DNA of 64,000 nucleotides, taken from Streptomyces melanogenes. GTDB taxonomy: Bacteria; Actinomycetota; Actinomycetes; Streptomycetales; Streptomycetaceae. Positions 37,118 to 46,474 of this stretch are shown piece by piece. The notes beneath the pieces were generated by a model. The model ran no database searches. It worked only from the letters and a program-made list of their open reading frames with translations, and was not told the DNA's origin. The stretch spans positions 1 to 64,000 of the forward strand of contig NZ_BMTS01000016.1 in the NCBI RefSeq assembly GCF_014649795.1. Reading direction: 5' to 3'. Position 1 is the first letter of the stretch, and each line of letters starts with the position of its first letter. A program made the translations under genes and the position numbers.

Positions 37118-37924
37118 CTACATGCGGGAGATGTTGCGTTCGTACACCAGGCGCAAGCCGATCAGCGTCAGCCACGGCTCGTGTTCGTCGATCACGTGGG
37201 CCTCGCCCAGGACCATCGGGGCCAGGCCGCCCGTGGCGATGACCGTGACGTCGGCCGGGTCGCCCCCGGGGCCCACCAGCTCGCGGGCCATCCGGGTCAC
37301 GACCCCGTCGACCTGCCCGGCGAACCCGTACACGATCCCCGCCTGCATCGCCTCGACCGTGTTCTTGCCGATCACCGCCCGCGGCCGGGCCAGTTCGATC
37401 TTGCGGAGCTGCGCGCCCTTGACGCCGAGCGCCTCGACCGAGATCTCGATGCCGGGGGCGATCACCCCGCCCGCGTACTCACCGCGCGCGCTCACCGCGT
37501 CGAACGTCGTCGCCGTGCCGAAGTCGACGACGATCGCCGGGCCCCCGTACAGCTCGACCGCCGCGACCGCGTTGATGATGCGGTCCGCGCCGACCTCCTT
37601 GGGGTTGTCCATCAGGATCGGGACGCCGGTCTTGATGCCGGGCTCGACCAGGACCGCGGGGACGTCGCCGTAGTAGCGGCGCGTCACCTCGCGCAGCTCG
37701 TGCAGCACCGACGGCACCGTCGAGCAGATCGCGATGCCCTCGATGTTGTCGCCCAGCTCGGCCCCGAGCAGCGGGTGCATGCCCATCAGACCGTTGAGCA
37801 GGACCGCCATCTCGTCCGCGGTGCGGCGCGGGTCGGTGGAGATGCGCCAGTGCTCGACGACCTCCTCGCCGTCGAACAGGCCGAGGACCGTGTGCGTGTT
37901 GCCTACGTCGATGGTCAGCAGCAT
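37118..37924 (-). CDS. coaX: Type III pantothenate kinase
   Basis: 268 residues; first step of CoA synthesis from pantothenate. ASKHA-fold motifs are intact: DVGNTHTVLGLFDG at the N-terminus, then GADRIINAVAA, VDFGTATTFDAV and GGVIAPGIEIS. It is the last gene of the cofactor operon, three bases after nadC. Pairing with panC in one operon is consistent with pantothenate being made and activated together. Confidence 0.96.
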   Translation of the reverse strand: MLLTIDVGNTHTVLGLFDGEEVVEHWRISTDPRRTADEMAVLLNGLMGMHPLLGAELGDNIEGIAICSTVPSVLHELREVTRRYYGDVPAVLVEPGIKTGVPILMDNPKEVGADRIINAVAAVELYGGPAIVVDFGTATTFDAVSARGEYAGGVIAPGIEISVEALGVKGAQLRKIELARPRAVIGKNTVEAMQAGIVYGFAGQVDGVVTRMARELVGPGGDPADVTVIATGGLAPMVLGEAHVIDEHEPWLTLIGLRLVYERNISRM

Positions 37925-37927
37925 CGG

Positions 37928-38938
37928 TTACGCCGCCTCGCGCAGATCGAGCCCGATGTCGAGGATCGGCGAGGAGTGGGTGAGCGCGCCGACCGCCAGG
38001 TAGTCGACGCCCGTCGCCGCGTACTGCGCCGCGGTCTCCAGGGTGAGGCGGCCCGAGGACTCCAGGAACGCCCGGCCGCCCACGAGTTCCACCGCGCGCG
38101 CCGTCTGCTCCGGCGTGAAGTTGTCCAGCAGGATCAGGTCCGCGCCCGCCTCCAGGACCTCGGTGACCTGGTCGAGCGTGTCGACCTCGACCTCGATCGC
38201 CACCTCCGGGAACGTCTCCCGTACGGCCTTGAAGGCCTCGGCGACGCCGCCCGCGGCCACCACGTGGTTGTCCTTGACCAGCGCCGCGTCGGAGAGCGAC
38301 ATGCGGTGGTTGACGCCGCCGCCGCAGCGCACCGCGTACTTCTCCAGGGCGCGCAGCCCCGGCGTCGTCTTGCGGGTGTCGCGCACCTTCGCGCTCGTGC
38401 CCTCCAGGGCGTCCGCCCACGCGCGCGTGGCGGTCGCGATGCCGGACAGGCGGCACAGCAGGTTGAGCGCGCTGCGCTCGGCGGTGAGCAGGTCGCGGGT
38501 GCGCGTGGTGACGCTCAGCAGCTTCTGGCCCGCCTCGACGCGGTCGCCGTCGGCGACGTGCCGCTCGACCTCGAACTCCTCGGTGCACACGATCGACAGG
38601 ATCGCCTCGGCGACCCGCAGGCCCGCGACCGTACCGGCCTCGCGGGCGGTGAAGTCGCCGGTGGCGACGGCGTCTTCGGGGACGGTCGCCGCGGTCGTCA
38701 CGTCCACACCGCCGTCGAGGTCCTCCTCGATGGCGACGTGCGCGATGTCCTCGACCTGGACCGGGTCCAGGCCCGACTCGGCGAGCAGCGCGGCCAGCGA
38801 GGGGTCGAGGCCGCACTCGTACACGTCCTCGTCGCCGCAGCCGCAGTCGTCGCCGCAGCCGCCTCCGCTCGCGGGGACGCCGATCTGGATCAGCGGTACG
38901 TCCACCGGCTCGGGACGGTGTTCGTCGGGGGTGCTCAC
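37928..38938 (-). CDS. nadC: Nicotinate-nucleotide pyrophosphorylase with Cys-rich N-terminal extension
   Basis: 336 residues; converts quinolinate and PRPP to nicotinate mononucleotide. Family motifs: EEDLDGGVDVTT, RKTTPGLRALEKYAVRCGGG, NHRMSLSDAALVKDNH and GVDYLAVGALTHS. The GTG at 38938 follows GGGAG. The first ~45 residues are extra compared with typical NadC and carry Cys28, Cys32, Cys34 and Cys42 in CGDDCGCGDEDVYECG, a likely metal site. The gene starts two bases after nadB ends. Confidence 0.94.
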   Translation of the reverse strand: MSTPDEHRPEPVDVPLIQIGVPASGGGCGDDCGCGDEDVYECGLDPSLAALLAESGLDPVQVEDIAHVAIEEDLDGGVDVTTAATVPEDAVATGDFTAREAGTVAGLRVAEAILSIVCTEEFEVERHVADGDRVEAGQKLLSVTTRTRDLLTAERSALNLLCRLSGIATATRAWADALEGTSAKVRDTRKTTPGLRALEKYAVRCGGGVNHRMSLSDAALVKDNHVVAAGGVAEAFKAVRETFPEVAIEVEVDTLDQVTEVLEAGADLILLDNFTPEQTARAVELVGGRAFLESSGRLTLETAAQYAATGVDYLAVGALTHSSPILDIGLDLREAA

Positions 38939-38940
38939 GG

Positions 38941-40662
38941 TTACGGCTCCCTGGGGGCGTCGGCGACTGTCGGGGGGAAGTCTGCGGAATCGGTACGGCG
39001 GACGTCGAGCGTACGGTCCGGCGTCACCCGTACGACGAGGTGGCGGCGCCAGTCCTCGTCCCGGTCGGGCCGGTCCTCGCGCCAGTGGCAGCCGCGGGTC
39101 TCCTCGCGGGCGGCCGCGGCGGCGACCAGGACGCGCGCGACGAGCAGCAGGTTGGTGGTCTCCCACGCGTCCACGCCGGGCTCGGCGGCCTTGCGCTCGC
39201 CGGCGTCGTCGGCGTCGGCCCGGATCGCCTCCAGGCGGGCGGCGGCCTCGGCGAGGCTGTCGGCGGAGCGCAGCACGCCCGCGCCGTTCGTCATGATCCG
39301 CTGGATCTGGATGCGGGCCTCGGGGACGAGCAGCGGGCAGGTGGACGTGTCCCGGGGGGTGTCCGCGGGGGCGCTGGCCACGCGCGCGTGGCCGCCCGAC
39401 GCGATGTCCGCCGCGATGCGCTCGGCGAAGACCAGGCCCTCCAACAGGGAGTTGGAGGCGAGCCGGTTGGCGCCGTGGACGCCGGTGCAGGCGACCTCGC
39501 CACACGCGTACAGGCCCGGGACCGTGGTGCGGCCGTGCAGGTCGGTGCGCACGCCGCCGGAGGCGTAGTGGGCGGCCGGGGCGACCGGGATGGGCTCGGT
39601 GACCGGGTCGATGCCGTGGGCGCGGCAGGCGGCCAGGATGGTGGGGAAGCGCTGCTCCCACATCTCGGCGCCGAAGTGCCGTGCGTCCAGGTACATGTGC
39701 AGGGTGCCGTGGGCCAGCATCTGGCCGGTGATCGCCTTGGCCACGATGTCGCGCGGCGCCAGTTCGGCCAGCTCGTGCTGCCCGAGCATGAAGCGCGTCC
39801 CGTCGGCGTCGACGAGGTGGGCGCCCTCTCCCCGTACCGCCTCGGAGACCAGCGGCTGCTGGCCCTCGGAGGCGGCGCCGAGGAAGAGCACCGTGGGGTG
39901 GAACTGGACGAACTCCAGGTCGGAGATCTCGGCGCCGGCCCGCAGCGCCAGGGCGACGCCGTCGCCGGTGGAGACCGCCGGGTTGGTGGTGGCGGAGAAG
40001 ACCTGGCCCATGCCGCCGGTGGCGAGCACCACGGCGGGGGCGTGGACGGCCCCCACGCCGTCGTGCTGGCCCTCGCCCATGACGTGCAGGGTGATGCCCG
40101 CCGTGCGGCCCTCGTCGTCCCTGAGCAGGTCCAGTACGAGCGCGTTCTCGATGGTCCGCACGCCCCGCTCGCGGACCGCCTCGACCAGCGCGCGGGAGAT
40201 CTCGGCGCCGGTGGCGTCGCCGCCCGCGTGGGCGATGCGGCGGCGGTGGTGGCCGCCCTCGCGGGTCAGCGAGATGGCGCCGGAGTCGTCGGTGTCGAAG
40301 TGGGCGCCGGTGGCGATCAGCCGCCGCACGGCGTCCGGGCCCTCGGTGACCAGGGTGCGCACCGCGGCCTCGTCGCACAGGCCCGCGCCGGCCACCAGCG
40401 TGTCGTCCAGGTGCTGTTGGGGGGTGTCGCCCTCGCCGAGGGCCGCCGCGATGCCGCCCTGCGCCCAGCGCGTGGAGCCGTCGTCGAGCCGCGCCTTGGT
40501 CACCACCACGGTGGTGAGGCCCGCGGCGGTGCAGCGCAGGGCCGCGGTCAGGCCCGCCACGCCCGAGCCGACGACCACCACGTCCGCGTCGATGGCCCAG
40601 CCGGGGGCGGGCGCGTCCAGTCGTATGCCGGTCCGGGTCGGACCGTCGGTCGTCCTGGTCAT
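38941..40662 (-). CDS. nadB: L-aspartate oxidase
   Basis: 573 residues; FAD-dependent oxidation of aspartate to iminoaspartate for NAD synthesis. The FAD loop is VVVVGSGVAGLTAAL (~28-42). Also seen are STRWAQGGIAAAL, REGGHHRRRIAHAGGDATG with the active-site His/Arg, GQVFSATTNPAVSTGDG and ACGEVACTGVHGANRLASNSLLE. The ATG overlaps the panC stop by four bases. No nadA is adjacent in the window. Confidence 0.96.
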   Translation of the reverse strand: MTRTTDGPTRTGIRLDAPAPGWAIDADVVVVGSGVAGLTAALRCTAAGLTTVVVTKARLDDGSTRWAQGGIAAALGEGDTPQQHLDDTLVAGAGLCDEAAVRTLVTEGPDAVRRLIATGAHFDTDDSGAISLTREGGHHRRRIAHAGGDATGAEISRALVEAVRERGVRTIENALVLDLLRDDEGRTAGITLHVMGEGQHDGVGAVHAPAVVLATGGMGQVFSATTNPAVSTGDGVALALRAGAEISDLEFVQFHPTVLFLGAASEGQQPLVSEAVRGEGAHLVDADGTRFMLGQHELAELAPRDIVAKAITGQMLAHGTLHMYLDARHFGAEMWEQRFPTILAACRAHGIDPVTEPIPVAPAAHYASGGVRTDLHGRTTVPGLYACGEVACTGVHGANRLASNSLLEGLVFAERIAADIASGGHARVASAPADTPRDTSTCPLLVPEARIQIQRIMTNGAGVLRSADSLAEAAARLEAIRADADDAGERKAAEPGVDAWETTNLLLVARVLVAAAAAREETRGCHWREDRPDRDEDWRRHLVVRVTPDRTLDVRRTDSADFPPTVADAPREP

Positions 40663-41645
40663 GCGGGGGCTCCGAAGTTCAGCGGGATGTTGTCGATCAG
40701 GCGGGTGGTGCCGACGCGCGCGGCGACCGCGAGGACCGCCTCACCGGCGAAGCCGTCCCGGGCCTCGTCGAACGTCGCCGGGTCGACCAGCGCCAGGTAG
40801 TCCAGGGTCAGCGGCGGCTCCGCCTTGGCGGCCTCGTCCAGGACGCTCTGGGCGGCGGCGCGCACGACCGCGGGGGACGGGCCCGCCGCCTCCACCGCGT
40901 ACGCGTCGGCGGCCGCGCGGGCCTCGCCGATCCGGGAGAGCGCCAGGGCGCGCCCGGAGGAGGCGTGGGTGGCCGCGGCGCGCGCGTGGAGCGCGTGCTC
41001 GGCGGTCAGCCGGTCGCGGGCCGCGAACAGCGCGCGCGACAGCGCGAGCGCGGTGGTGCGGTCGGCCGGCGAGAGGTAGCGGTTGCGGCTGGAGAGGGCG
41101 AGCCCGTCGGCCTCGCGGACCGTGGGCACGCCGACGATCTCCACGGGGAAGTTGAGGTCGCGCGCCATGCGCCGGATCAGGGCGAGCTGCTGGGCGTCCT
41201 TCTGCCCGAACAGCGCCAGGTCGGGGGCGGTGAGGTGGAGCAGCTTGGCGACGACGGTGAGCATGCCGTCGAAGTGGCCGGGGCGGGAGGCGCCTTCGAG
41301 GCGCTCGCCCATCGGGCCCGCGGTGATGCGCACCTGCGGCTCGCCGCCGGGGTAGACCTCGTCCACGGAGGGCGCGAACACGGCGTCGGCGCCCGCCCGT
41401 CCGGCCAGCTCGATGTCGGCGTCCAGGGTGCGCGGATAGCGGTCGAGGTCCTCGCCCGCGCCGAACTGCAGCGGGTTCACGAAGACCGTGACGACGACCT
41501 GGCCGCCGGGGCCGACGCTCTCGCGCGCGGTGCGCACCAGGGTGGCGTGCCCCTCGTGCAGGGCGCCCATGGTCATGACGACGGCGCGGCGGCCGGAGCG
41601 CTCCAGGGCGGCCAGCTCGGCGGCGGTGCGGACCAGAAGGGTCAT
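40659..41645 (-). CDS. panC: Pantothenate synthetase
   Basis: 328 residues; ligates pantoate and beta-alanine using ATP. Motifs: MGALHEGHATLV (HIGH-like), FVNPLQFGAGEDLDRYPRT, FGQKDAQQLALIRRM and LALSSRNRYLSPADR. It overlaps the DUF2520 gene upstream and nadB downstream by four bases each, so translation is coupled. Confidence 0.96.
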   Translation of the reverse strand: MTLLVRTAAELAALERSGRRAVVMTMGALHEGHATLVRTARESVGPGGQVVVTVFVNPLQFGAGEDLDRYPRTLDADIELAGRAGADAVFAPSVDEVYPGGEPQVRITAGPMGERLEGASRPGHFDGMLTVVAKLLHLTAPDLALFGQKDAQQLALIRRMARDLNFPVEIVGVPTVREADGLALSSRNRYLSPADRTTALALSRALFAARDRLTAEHALHARAAATHASSGRALALSRIGEARAAADAYAVEAAGPSPAVVRAAAQSVLDEAAKAEPPLTLDYLALVDPATFDEARDGFAGEAVLAVAARVGTTRLIDNIPLNFGAPA

Positions 41646-42541
41646 CGGTTCTCTCCGTCCGCGAGCACGCCCAGCAGGTCCTCGGCGAGCTCGGGCTTCA
41701 GCAGGCCGTGGGCGAGCGCCCGGTCGGCGGTCGTACGGGCCATGGCGAGGTATCCGGCGACGGTGCCGGGGGCGTGCTTGCGCAGCTCGGCGACGTGCGC
41801 CGCGACCGTGCCCGCGTCCCCGCGCGCGACGGGGCCGGTCAGGGCCGCGTCGCCGGAGCGCAGCGCGTTGTCGAGGGCCGCGCCCAGGAGCGGGCCGAGC
41901 ATCCGGTCGGGGGCGGCGACGCCCGCGAGGCGCAGCAGCTCCATGGACTGGGCCACCAGGGTGACCAGGTGGTTCGCGCCGAGGGCGAGGGCCGCGTGGT
42001 AGAGCGGCCGGTTCTGCTCCTCGATCCACTCGGGCTCGCCGCCCATCTCGATGACCAGGGCCTCCGCGGCGAGCCGCAGCTCCTCGGGCGCGGTGACGCC
42101 GAACGAGCACCCGGCCAGGCGCTGGACGTCGACGGCGGTCCCGGTGAACGTCATCGCGGGGTGCAGGGCCAGCGGCAGCGCCCCCGCGCGCGTGGCGGGC
42201 GCGAGCACGTCCGTCCCGTACCGCCCGGAGGTGTGCACGAGCAGTTGGCCCGGGCGGATCGCGCCGGTCTCGGCGAGGCCCTCCACCAGGCCCGGCAGGG
42301 CGTCGTCGGGGACGGTGAGCAGCACCAGGTCGGCGGCGGCCAGCACCTCGGCGGGCGGCACCAGGGGCACGTCCGGCAGCAGGGTGGCGGCGCGGCGCAC
42401 GGAGGCGTCCGACACGCCGGAGACCGCCACCGGGCGGTGCCCGGCGAGCTTCAGCGCGGCGGCGAGGGCGGGGCCGACCCGGCCGGCGCCGACGACTCCG
42501 ACGGTCAGGCGGGCTGGGCGGGTTTCTGGTTGTGCGTTCAC
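41642..42541 (-). CDS. Rossmann-fold DUF2520 protein
   Basis: 299 residues. The N-terminal NAD(P)-binding loop is VGVVGAGRVGPALAAAL, with VLLTVPDDALP and LVHTSGRYG in the Rossmann domain. A C-terminal helical DUF2520-type domain includes HPAMTFTG and YHAALALGANHLVTL. It resembles ketopantoate reductase-like dehydrogenases. As first gene of an operon with panC, a ketopantoate-reductase role is attractive but unproven; I do not assign a panE symbol. Confidence 0.85.
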   Translation of the reverse strand: MNAQPETRPARLTVGVVGAGRVGPALAAALKLAGHRPVAVSGVSDASVRRAATLLPDVPLVPPAEVLAAADLVLLTVPDDALPGLVEGLAETGAIRPGQLLVHTSGRYGTDVLAPATRAGALPLALHPAMTFTGTAVDVQRLAGCSFGVTAPEELRLAAEALVIEMGGEPEWIEEQNRPLYHAALALGANHLVTLVAQSMELLRLAGVAAPDRMLGPLLGAALDNALRSGDAALTGPVARGDAGTVAAHVAELRKHAPGTVAGYLAMARTTADRALAHGLLKPELAEDLLGVLADGENR

Positions 42542-42656
42542 GCGGCGGGGCCTTCCGTTCCAGTCCGCGAGGGGTACCGGACGATTTCCCCGTCATGCTA
42601 CGCCCAGCCCCCATAACCACTGTGGTTGTCCACAGGCTGTGGGCGATGATCGGCGC

Positions 42657-43868
42657 ATGGAAGATCAACGAGCTGCGGACGACCGGCACGGCCGGACCGA
42701 GGACGACGCGGAACGGACCGCCCCGGGCGGCGACGGCGGGCAGGACGCGCGGCTGCGCCGGATCGCGGCCTGGCGCGCCTCGGAGCGCACCCTGTGCCGG
42801 ATGCCCGGCGAGTTCAGCATGGGCGAGCGGCTGACCGCGCTGGCCGCCGACGCGCGCGCGGTGTACGACACCACCGAGATGCCGGACTTCTACGGCGACG
42901 GCCCGGTCGCCGAGCTGGAGCGGCGCACCGCCGACGTGCTCGGCTTCCCGGCGGCGGCCTTCTTCCCCACCGGCACCATGGCCCAGCAGGCGGCGCTGCG
43001 CGCCTGGGCCGGGCGCACCGGGAACGCGACGGTGGCGCTGCACCCGCTCGCCCACCCCGAGGTGCACGAGCGGCGCGCCTTCGGCACGGTCAGCGGGCTG
43101 CGCACGGTCCACCCGACGACCGCGCCCCGGCTGCCCACGGCCCAGGAGGTACGGGACTTCGAGGAGCCCTTCGGCACGCTGATGCTGGAGCTGCCGCTGC
43201 GCGACGCCGGGTTCGTCCTGCCCACCTGGCAGGAGCTGACCGACGTCGTGGAGGCGGCCCGGGAGCGGGACGCGGTGGTGCACTTCGACGGCGCGCGGCT
43301 GTGGGAGTGCGCCGTGCACTTCGACCGCCCGCTGGAGGAGATCGCGCGGCTCGCGGACAGCGTCTACGTGTCGTACTACAAGACCCTGGAGGGCCTGTCG
43401 GGCGCCGCCCTGGTGGGGCCCGAGTCGCTGGTCGAGGAGACCCGCACCTGGCGCCACCGGTACGGGGGCCAGCTCTTCCAGCAGTATCCGGCGGCCCTGT
43501 CCGCGCTGGTAGGGCTCGACCGGGTGCTGCCGAAGCTCTCCTCGTACGTCACCCACGCGCGCGTGGTGGCCGAGGGGCTGGCGGACGGCTTCACCGAGGC
43601 GGGCGTGCCGTGGTTCCGGATCAACCCTCAGGTGCCGCACACCCACCAGTTCCATGTGTGGCTGCCGTACGAACCGGACGCCCTGGACGACGCCGGGCTC
43701 GGCCAGTCCGAGGAGACGGGCGTGACGCTCTTCCGCCGCTGGTTCCCGGCGAGCGCGGGCCCGCCCGGGGTCTCGTACACCGAGCTGACGGTGACGGAGC
43801 CGGGCCTTGAGTGGTCGGCGCGGGACGTACGGGAGGCGGTGGCGGAGTTCGTACGGAGGCTGGGCTAG
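42657..43868 (+). CDS. Threonine aldolase/beta-eliminating lyase-type PLP enzyme
   Basis: 403 residues. Fold-type I PLP enzyme: FPTGTMAQQAAL in the cofactor-binding region, VVHFDGARLWE (Asp pairing with the pyridine nitrogen), and the Schiff-base lysine in VSYYKTLEGLSGAAL. The first ~35 residues are a charged extension not usual in the family. There is no ribosome-binding site; GATGAT lies six bases upstream of the ATG. Divergent from the panC operon. Likely acts on beta-hydroxy amino acids. Confidence 0.88.
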   Translation: MEDQRAADDRHGRTEDDAERTAPGGDGGQDARLRRIAAWRASERTLCRMPGEFSMGERLTALAADARAVYDTTEMPDFYGDGPVAELERRTADVLGFPAAAFFPTGTMAQQAALRAWAGRTGNATVALHPLAHPEVHERRAFGTVSGLRTVHPTTAPRLPTAQEVRDFEEPFGTLMLELPLRDAGFVLPTWQELTDVVEAARERDAVVHFDGARLWECAVHFDRPLEEIARLADSVYVSYYKTLEGLSGAALVGPESLVEETRTWRHRYGGQLFQQYPAALSALVGLDRVLPKLSSYVTHARVVAEGLADGFTEAGVPWFRINPQVPHTHQFHVWLPYEPDALDDAGLGQSEETGVTLFRRWFPASAGPPGVSYTELTVTEPGLEWSARDVREAVAEFVRRLG

Positions 43869-43883
43869 GGCCTGTCCGACGGG

Positions 43884-44108
43884 TCAGCGGCAGGCCGGCG
43901 GGCGGTGCCGGAGCGGGGCGATGAGGCGGGTGAGGGCGGCGCGCAGCCGGCCCTCCGCGGGGCGGCCGGAGAGGACCGCTTCGAAGCGCCGGTAGTCACG
44001 GATTTCACGCAGGGTGCGCACGTCGTGCGTGCCCGGGAGCGGGGGCGGCACCTCCTGGAGGCGGGCCGCGCGGTAGGTGTCGAGCATGTGCTGCTGAATG
44101 GCGTCCAT
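43884..44108 (-). CDS. Small hypothetical protein, 74 residues
   Basis: 74 residues from the ATG at 44108; the frame is open to 44165. The sequence is basic and helical (MDAIQQHMLDTYRAARLQE, YRRFEAVLSGRPAEGRLRAALTRL) and ends in a Pro/Cys tail. It is divergent from the ArsR-type gene at 44207, which suggests that gene could regulate it. I do not recognise the family. Confidence 0.6.
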   Translation of the reverse strand: MDAIQQHMLDTYRAARLQEVPPPLPGTHDVRTLREIRDYRRFEAVLSGRPAEGRLRAALTRLIAPLRHRPPACR

Positions 44109-44206
44109 GCATCCAGGCTGCGCCGGTCGCGGCCGTCCGTCGCGCCGATTGACCAGGGGCGTCAAATGACGGGGGCGCTGTCAGTGGGGCGGTGCACCAT
44201 GGGCGC

Positions 44207-45295
44207 ATGAGCGTGTGCATCGACATCACGGGACTGCCGCAGGAGCGGATCGCCTTCGCGCCCTCCCCGCTGGCCGAGCTGGGCGCCGCCCTGCACGCGC
44301 TCTCCGAGCCCGCGCACCACGCCCGACTGCACGGCTGGACCACCACCACGGCGGCCGGGCTCAAGCCGGAGCTGGCCGACCGGCTGCACGAGGCGGACTT
44401 CCTGTGGCGGTCCACCCGCTCGGACATCCTGCTGCCGCCGCGCCCCCGCGAGACCCTGGCCGAGGAGCTGGACGACCTCGACCTGATGGACGACGAGAAG
44501 TACGTGGCGGCGGCGCTGGAGATCTCCTGCGCGAGCCTCTACAACGCGGGGGCGCCGTCCCCGCTGGTCGACGCGCGGATGCGGGACCGCGCCCTGGACC
44601 TCGCCGCCGCGCGCGGCCCCCGCCAGGCCGCCTTCGTCAAGCGGATGCTGCTGGACCCGCCGGGGGCGCGCGCGTGGATACGCAGGCTGTTCGAGGACTG
44701 CGACGCCGCGTTCTTCGGGGAGACCTGGCAGCGCGTCCGGGTCCAGCTGGCCGCCGACGCCCGGCACAAGACGGAGCTCCTGAAGCGCAGGGGCCTGGCG
44801 GAGGCGGTCGCTGCGGTCTCCCCCGCGGTCGCCCTGGAGCAGGACGAGCGGGGCAGCCGCGTCGTCGTCGACAAGCTGACCCACGGGCGTACGAGCGCGG
44901 CGGGCACGGGCCTGACGTTCATCCCGACCGCGTTCGGCTGGCCGCACCTGTTCGCGCTGCACGCGCCGGGGTGGCAGCCGGTGGTCCAGTACCCGGTCCC
45001 TACGGGCGAGTTGGGCGGTGCGGCGCCGGTCGACGTGGTGAAGGCCCGTCTGGAGGCGGTCGCGCACCCGATGCGGATGCGGTTGTGCCGGAGTCTGGCG
45101 CGGGGGGCGTACACGACGAGCGAGCTGGCCGACGCGTACGGGATATCCGCGCCGGAGGTGTCTCGCCATCTTTCTGTGCTGAAGAAGGCGGGCTTGCTTA
45201 CTACGCAGCGGCGTGGGCGGTATGTGCTGCATCAGTTGGATGTGGCGGTGGTGGCTCGGCTGGGGAGCGACTTTTTGGAGGGGGTCCTGCGCTAG
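44207..45295 (+). CDS. ArsR-type regulator with large N-terminal DUF5937-like domain
   Basis: 362 residues from the ATG at 44207. The first ~270 residues form an unusual N-terminal domain (DUF5937-like) with no motif I can link to chemistry. The last ~85 form a winged helix: HPMRMRLCRSLARGAYTTSELADAYGISAPEVSRHLSVLKKAGLLTTQRRG. Probably a one-component regulator whose N-terminal domain senses a ligand. CACCAT lies six bases before the ATG and may be a leaderless -10. Confidence 0.85.
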   Translation: MSVCIDITGLPQERIAFAPSPLAELGAALHALSEPAHHARLHGWTTTTAAGLKPELADRLHEADFLWRSTRSDILLPPRPRETLAEELDDLDLMDDEKYVAAALEISCASLYNAGAPSPLVDARMRDRALDLAAARGPRQAAFVKRMLLDPPGARAWIRRLFEDCDAAFFGETWQRVRVQLAADARHKTELLKRRGLAEAVAAVSPAVALEQDERGSRVVVDKLTHGRTSAAGTGLTFIPTAFGWPHLFALHAPGWQPVVQYPVPTGELGGAAPVDVVKARLEAVAHPMRMRLCRSLARGAYTTSELADAYGISAPEVSRHLSVLKKAGLLTTQRRGRYVLHQLDVAVVARLGSDFLEGVLR

Positions 45296-45300
45296 GTAGT

Positions 45301-45471
45301 GGCCCGGTCTTCGTCTGCGGCCCGGTGGTGGGTTGCTCGCGCAGTTCCCCGCGCCCCTGAAGATGCCGCTCCGCGGCAATCCCCCTGGGCGGCCCGAAGG
45401 GGCGCATTTAAGGGGCGCGGGGAACTGCGCGACCAGCCACCCACCACCCGCAGACAAACACGGCCCACCCC
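45301..45471. repeat. Composite palindromic repeat, locus 5
   Basis: GCGCAGTTCCCCGCGCCCCT (45339-45358) and its inverse (45411-45430) flank ATGCCGCTCCGCGGCAATCCCC (45363-45384) between two convergent stops. Same modules and order as locus 3. Confidence 0.75.
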
Positions 45472-46449
45472 TCAGCCAGTAACCCGCAGCAGCAGCTTCC
45501 CCGTCGACGTGCGGCCCTCCATCAGGCAGTGGGCCGCGGCCGCATCCGCCAAGGGGAATTCCGCCGTCACCGGCAGCTCCACCCGCCCGTCCGCCGCGAA
45601 CGCGAACGCCCGGCCAGCCAGTTCCCGCAGCGCGTCCGGCGCCGCCGACGCGAGGCCCAGGATCGAGAAGCCCGCGACCGAGCGCGCGCCCGGGTAGAGC
45701 TCGGGCTGGCCGACGTGCCACGGGGCCTCGCCGCCCGCGTTCCCGTACGAGACGAGCCGTCCGAACAGGGCCAGCGCGTCCAGCCCCTGACGCAGCGTCT
45801 CCCCGCCGACCGGATCCAGGACGAGGTCCACACCCCGGCCCCCGGTCGCCCGACGGACGTCCTGGGCGAAGGAGCCGGTGAGGAACGCGTCGTCGTACCC
45901 GTGCTCGCGCGCGTACGCGCGCTTCGCCTCGCTGGACACCACCCCGTAGACCGCCCCCGCGCCCGCCAGCCGCGCGAGCTGGCCGACGACCGTGCCGACG
46001 CCGCCCGCCGCGCCCTGGACCAGCACGCTCTCGCCGGGCTGCAGCCGCCCCACCTCGTGGACGAGCGCGTGTGCGGTCGGCAGGACCGTGGGGAGCGTGG
46101 CGGCGGTGCGCAGGCCGATGCCGTCCGGCACCGGGAAGACGGCGGTGGCGGAGACGACGGCGACCTCCGCGTAGCCGCCGCCCTCCGCCATCGCCGCGAC
46201 CTCCTGCCCGACCGCGAGCCCTTCGACGCCCGCGCCGAGCTCCCGTACCCGCCCGGAGACCTCAAGGCCCGGCACGAACGGCAGCGACGACACCCGATAG
46301 CCCTCCGAACGGGCCTTCACCTCGGCGAAGTTGACCCCGGCGTACGCGACGTCGATGGCGACCTCACCGGGGCCGGGCCGGGGCACCTCGGTCTCCACCA
46401 GCCGCAGTACTTCCGGACCGCCCAGCTCGCTGACCTGAATCGCACGCAT
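45472..46449 (-). CDS. Zinc-type NADPH:quinone oxidoreductase
   Basis: 325 residues from the ATG at 46449; an upstream in-frame start at 46470 is less likely. Medium-chain dehydrogenase/reductase fold: GROES-like N-terminus (YAGVNFAEVKARSEGY) and NADPH-binding loop GAAGGVGTVVGQLA. It lacks the structural-zinc cysteine cluster, as in QOR/zeta-crystallin enzymes. It is divergent from an ArsR-type gene with an operator between, so induction by a quinone or electrophile is likely. Confidence 0.9.
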   Translation of the reverse strand: MRAIQVSELGGPEVLRLVETEVPRPGPGEVAIDVAYAGVNFAEVKARSEGYRVSSLPFVPGLEVSGRVRELGAGVEGLAVGQEVAAMAEGGGYAEVAVVSATAVFPVPDGIGLRTAATLPTVLPTAHALVHEVGRLQPGESVLVQGAAGGVGTVVGQLARLAGAGAVYGVVSSEAKRAYAREHGYDDAFLTGSFAQDVRRATGGRGVDLVLDPVGGETLRQGLDALALFGRLVSYGNAGGEAPWHVGQPELYPGARSVAGFSILGLASAAPDALRELAGRAFAFAADGRVELPVTAEFPLADAAAAHCLMEGRTSTGKLLLRVTG

Positions 46450-46474
46450 GACGTGGGTCCCCCTCGGCACCTAA

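Noticed and set aside
42051..42656. N-terminal extension of the threonine aldolase-like gene
   Set aside because: The extra 200 codons are antisense to the DUF2520 gene and not protein-like; the ATG at 42657 has a -10-like box at leaderless spacing.
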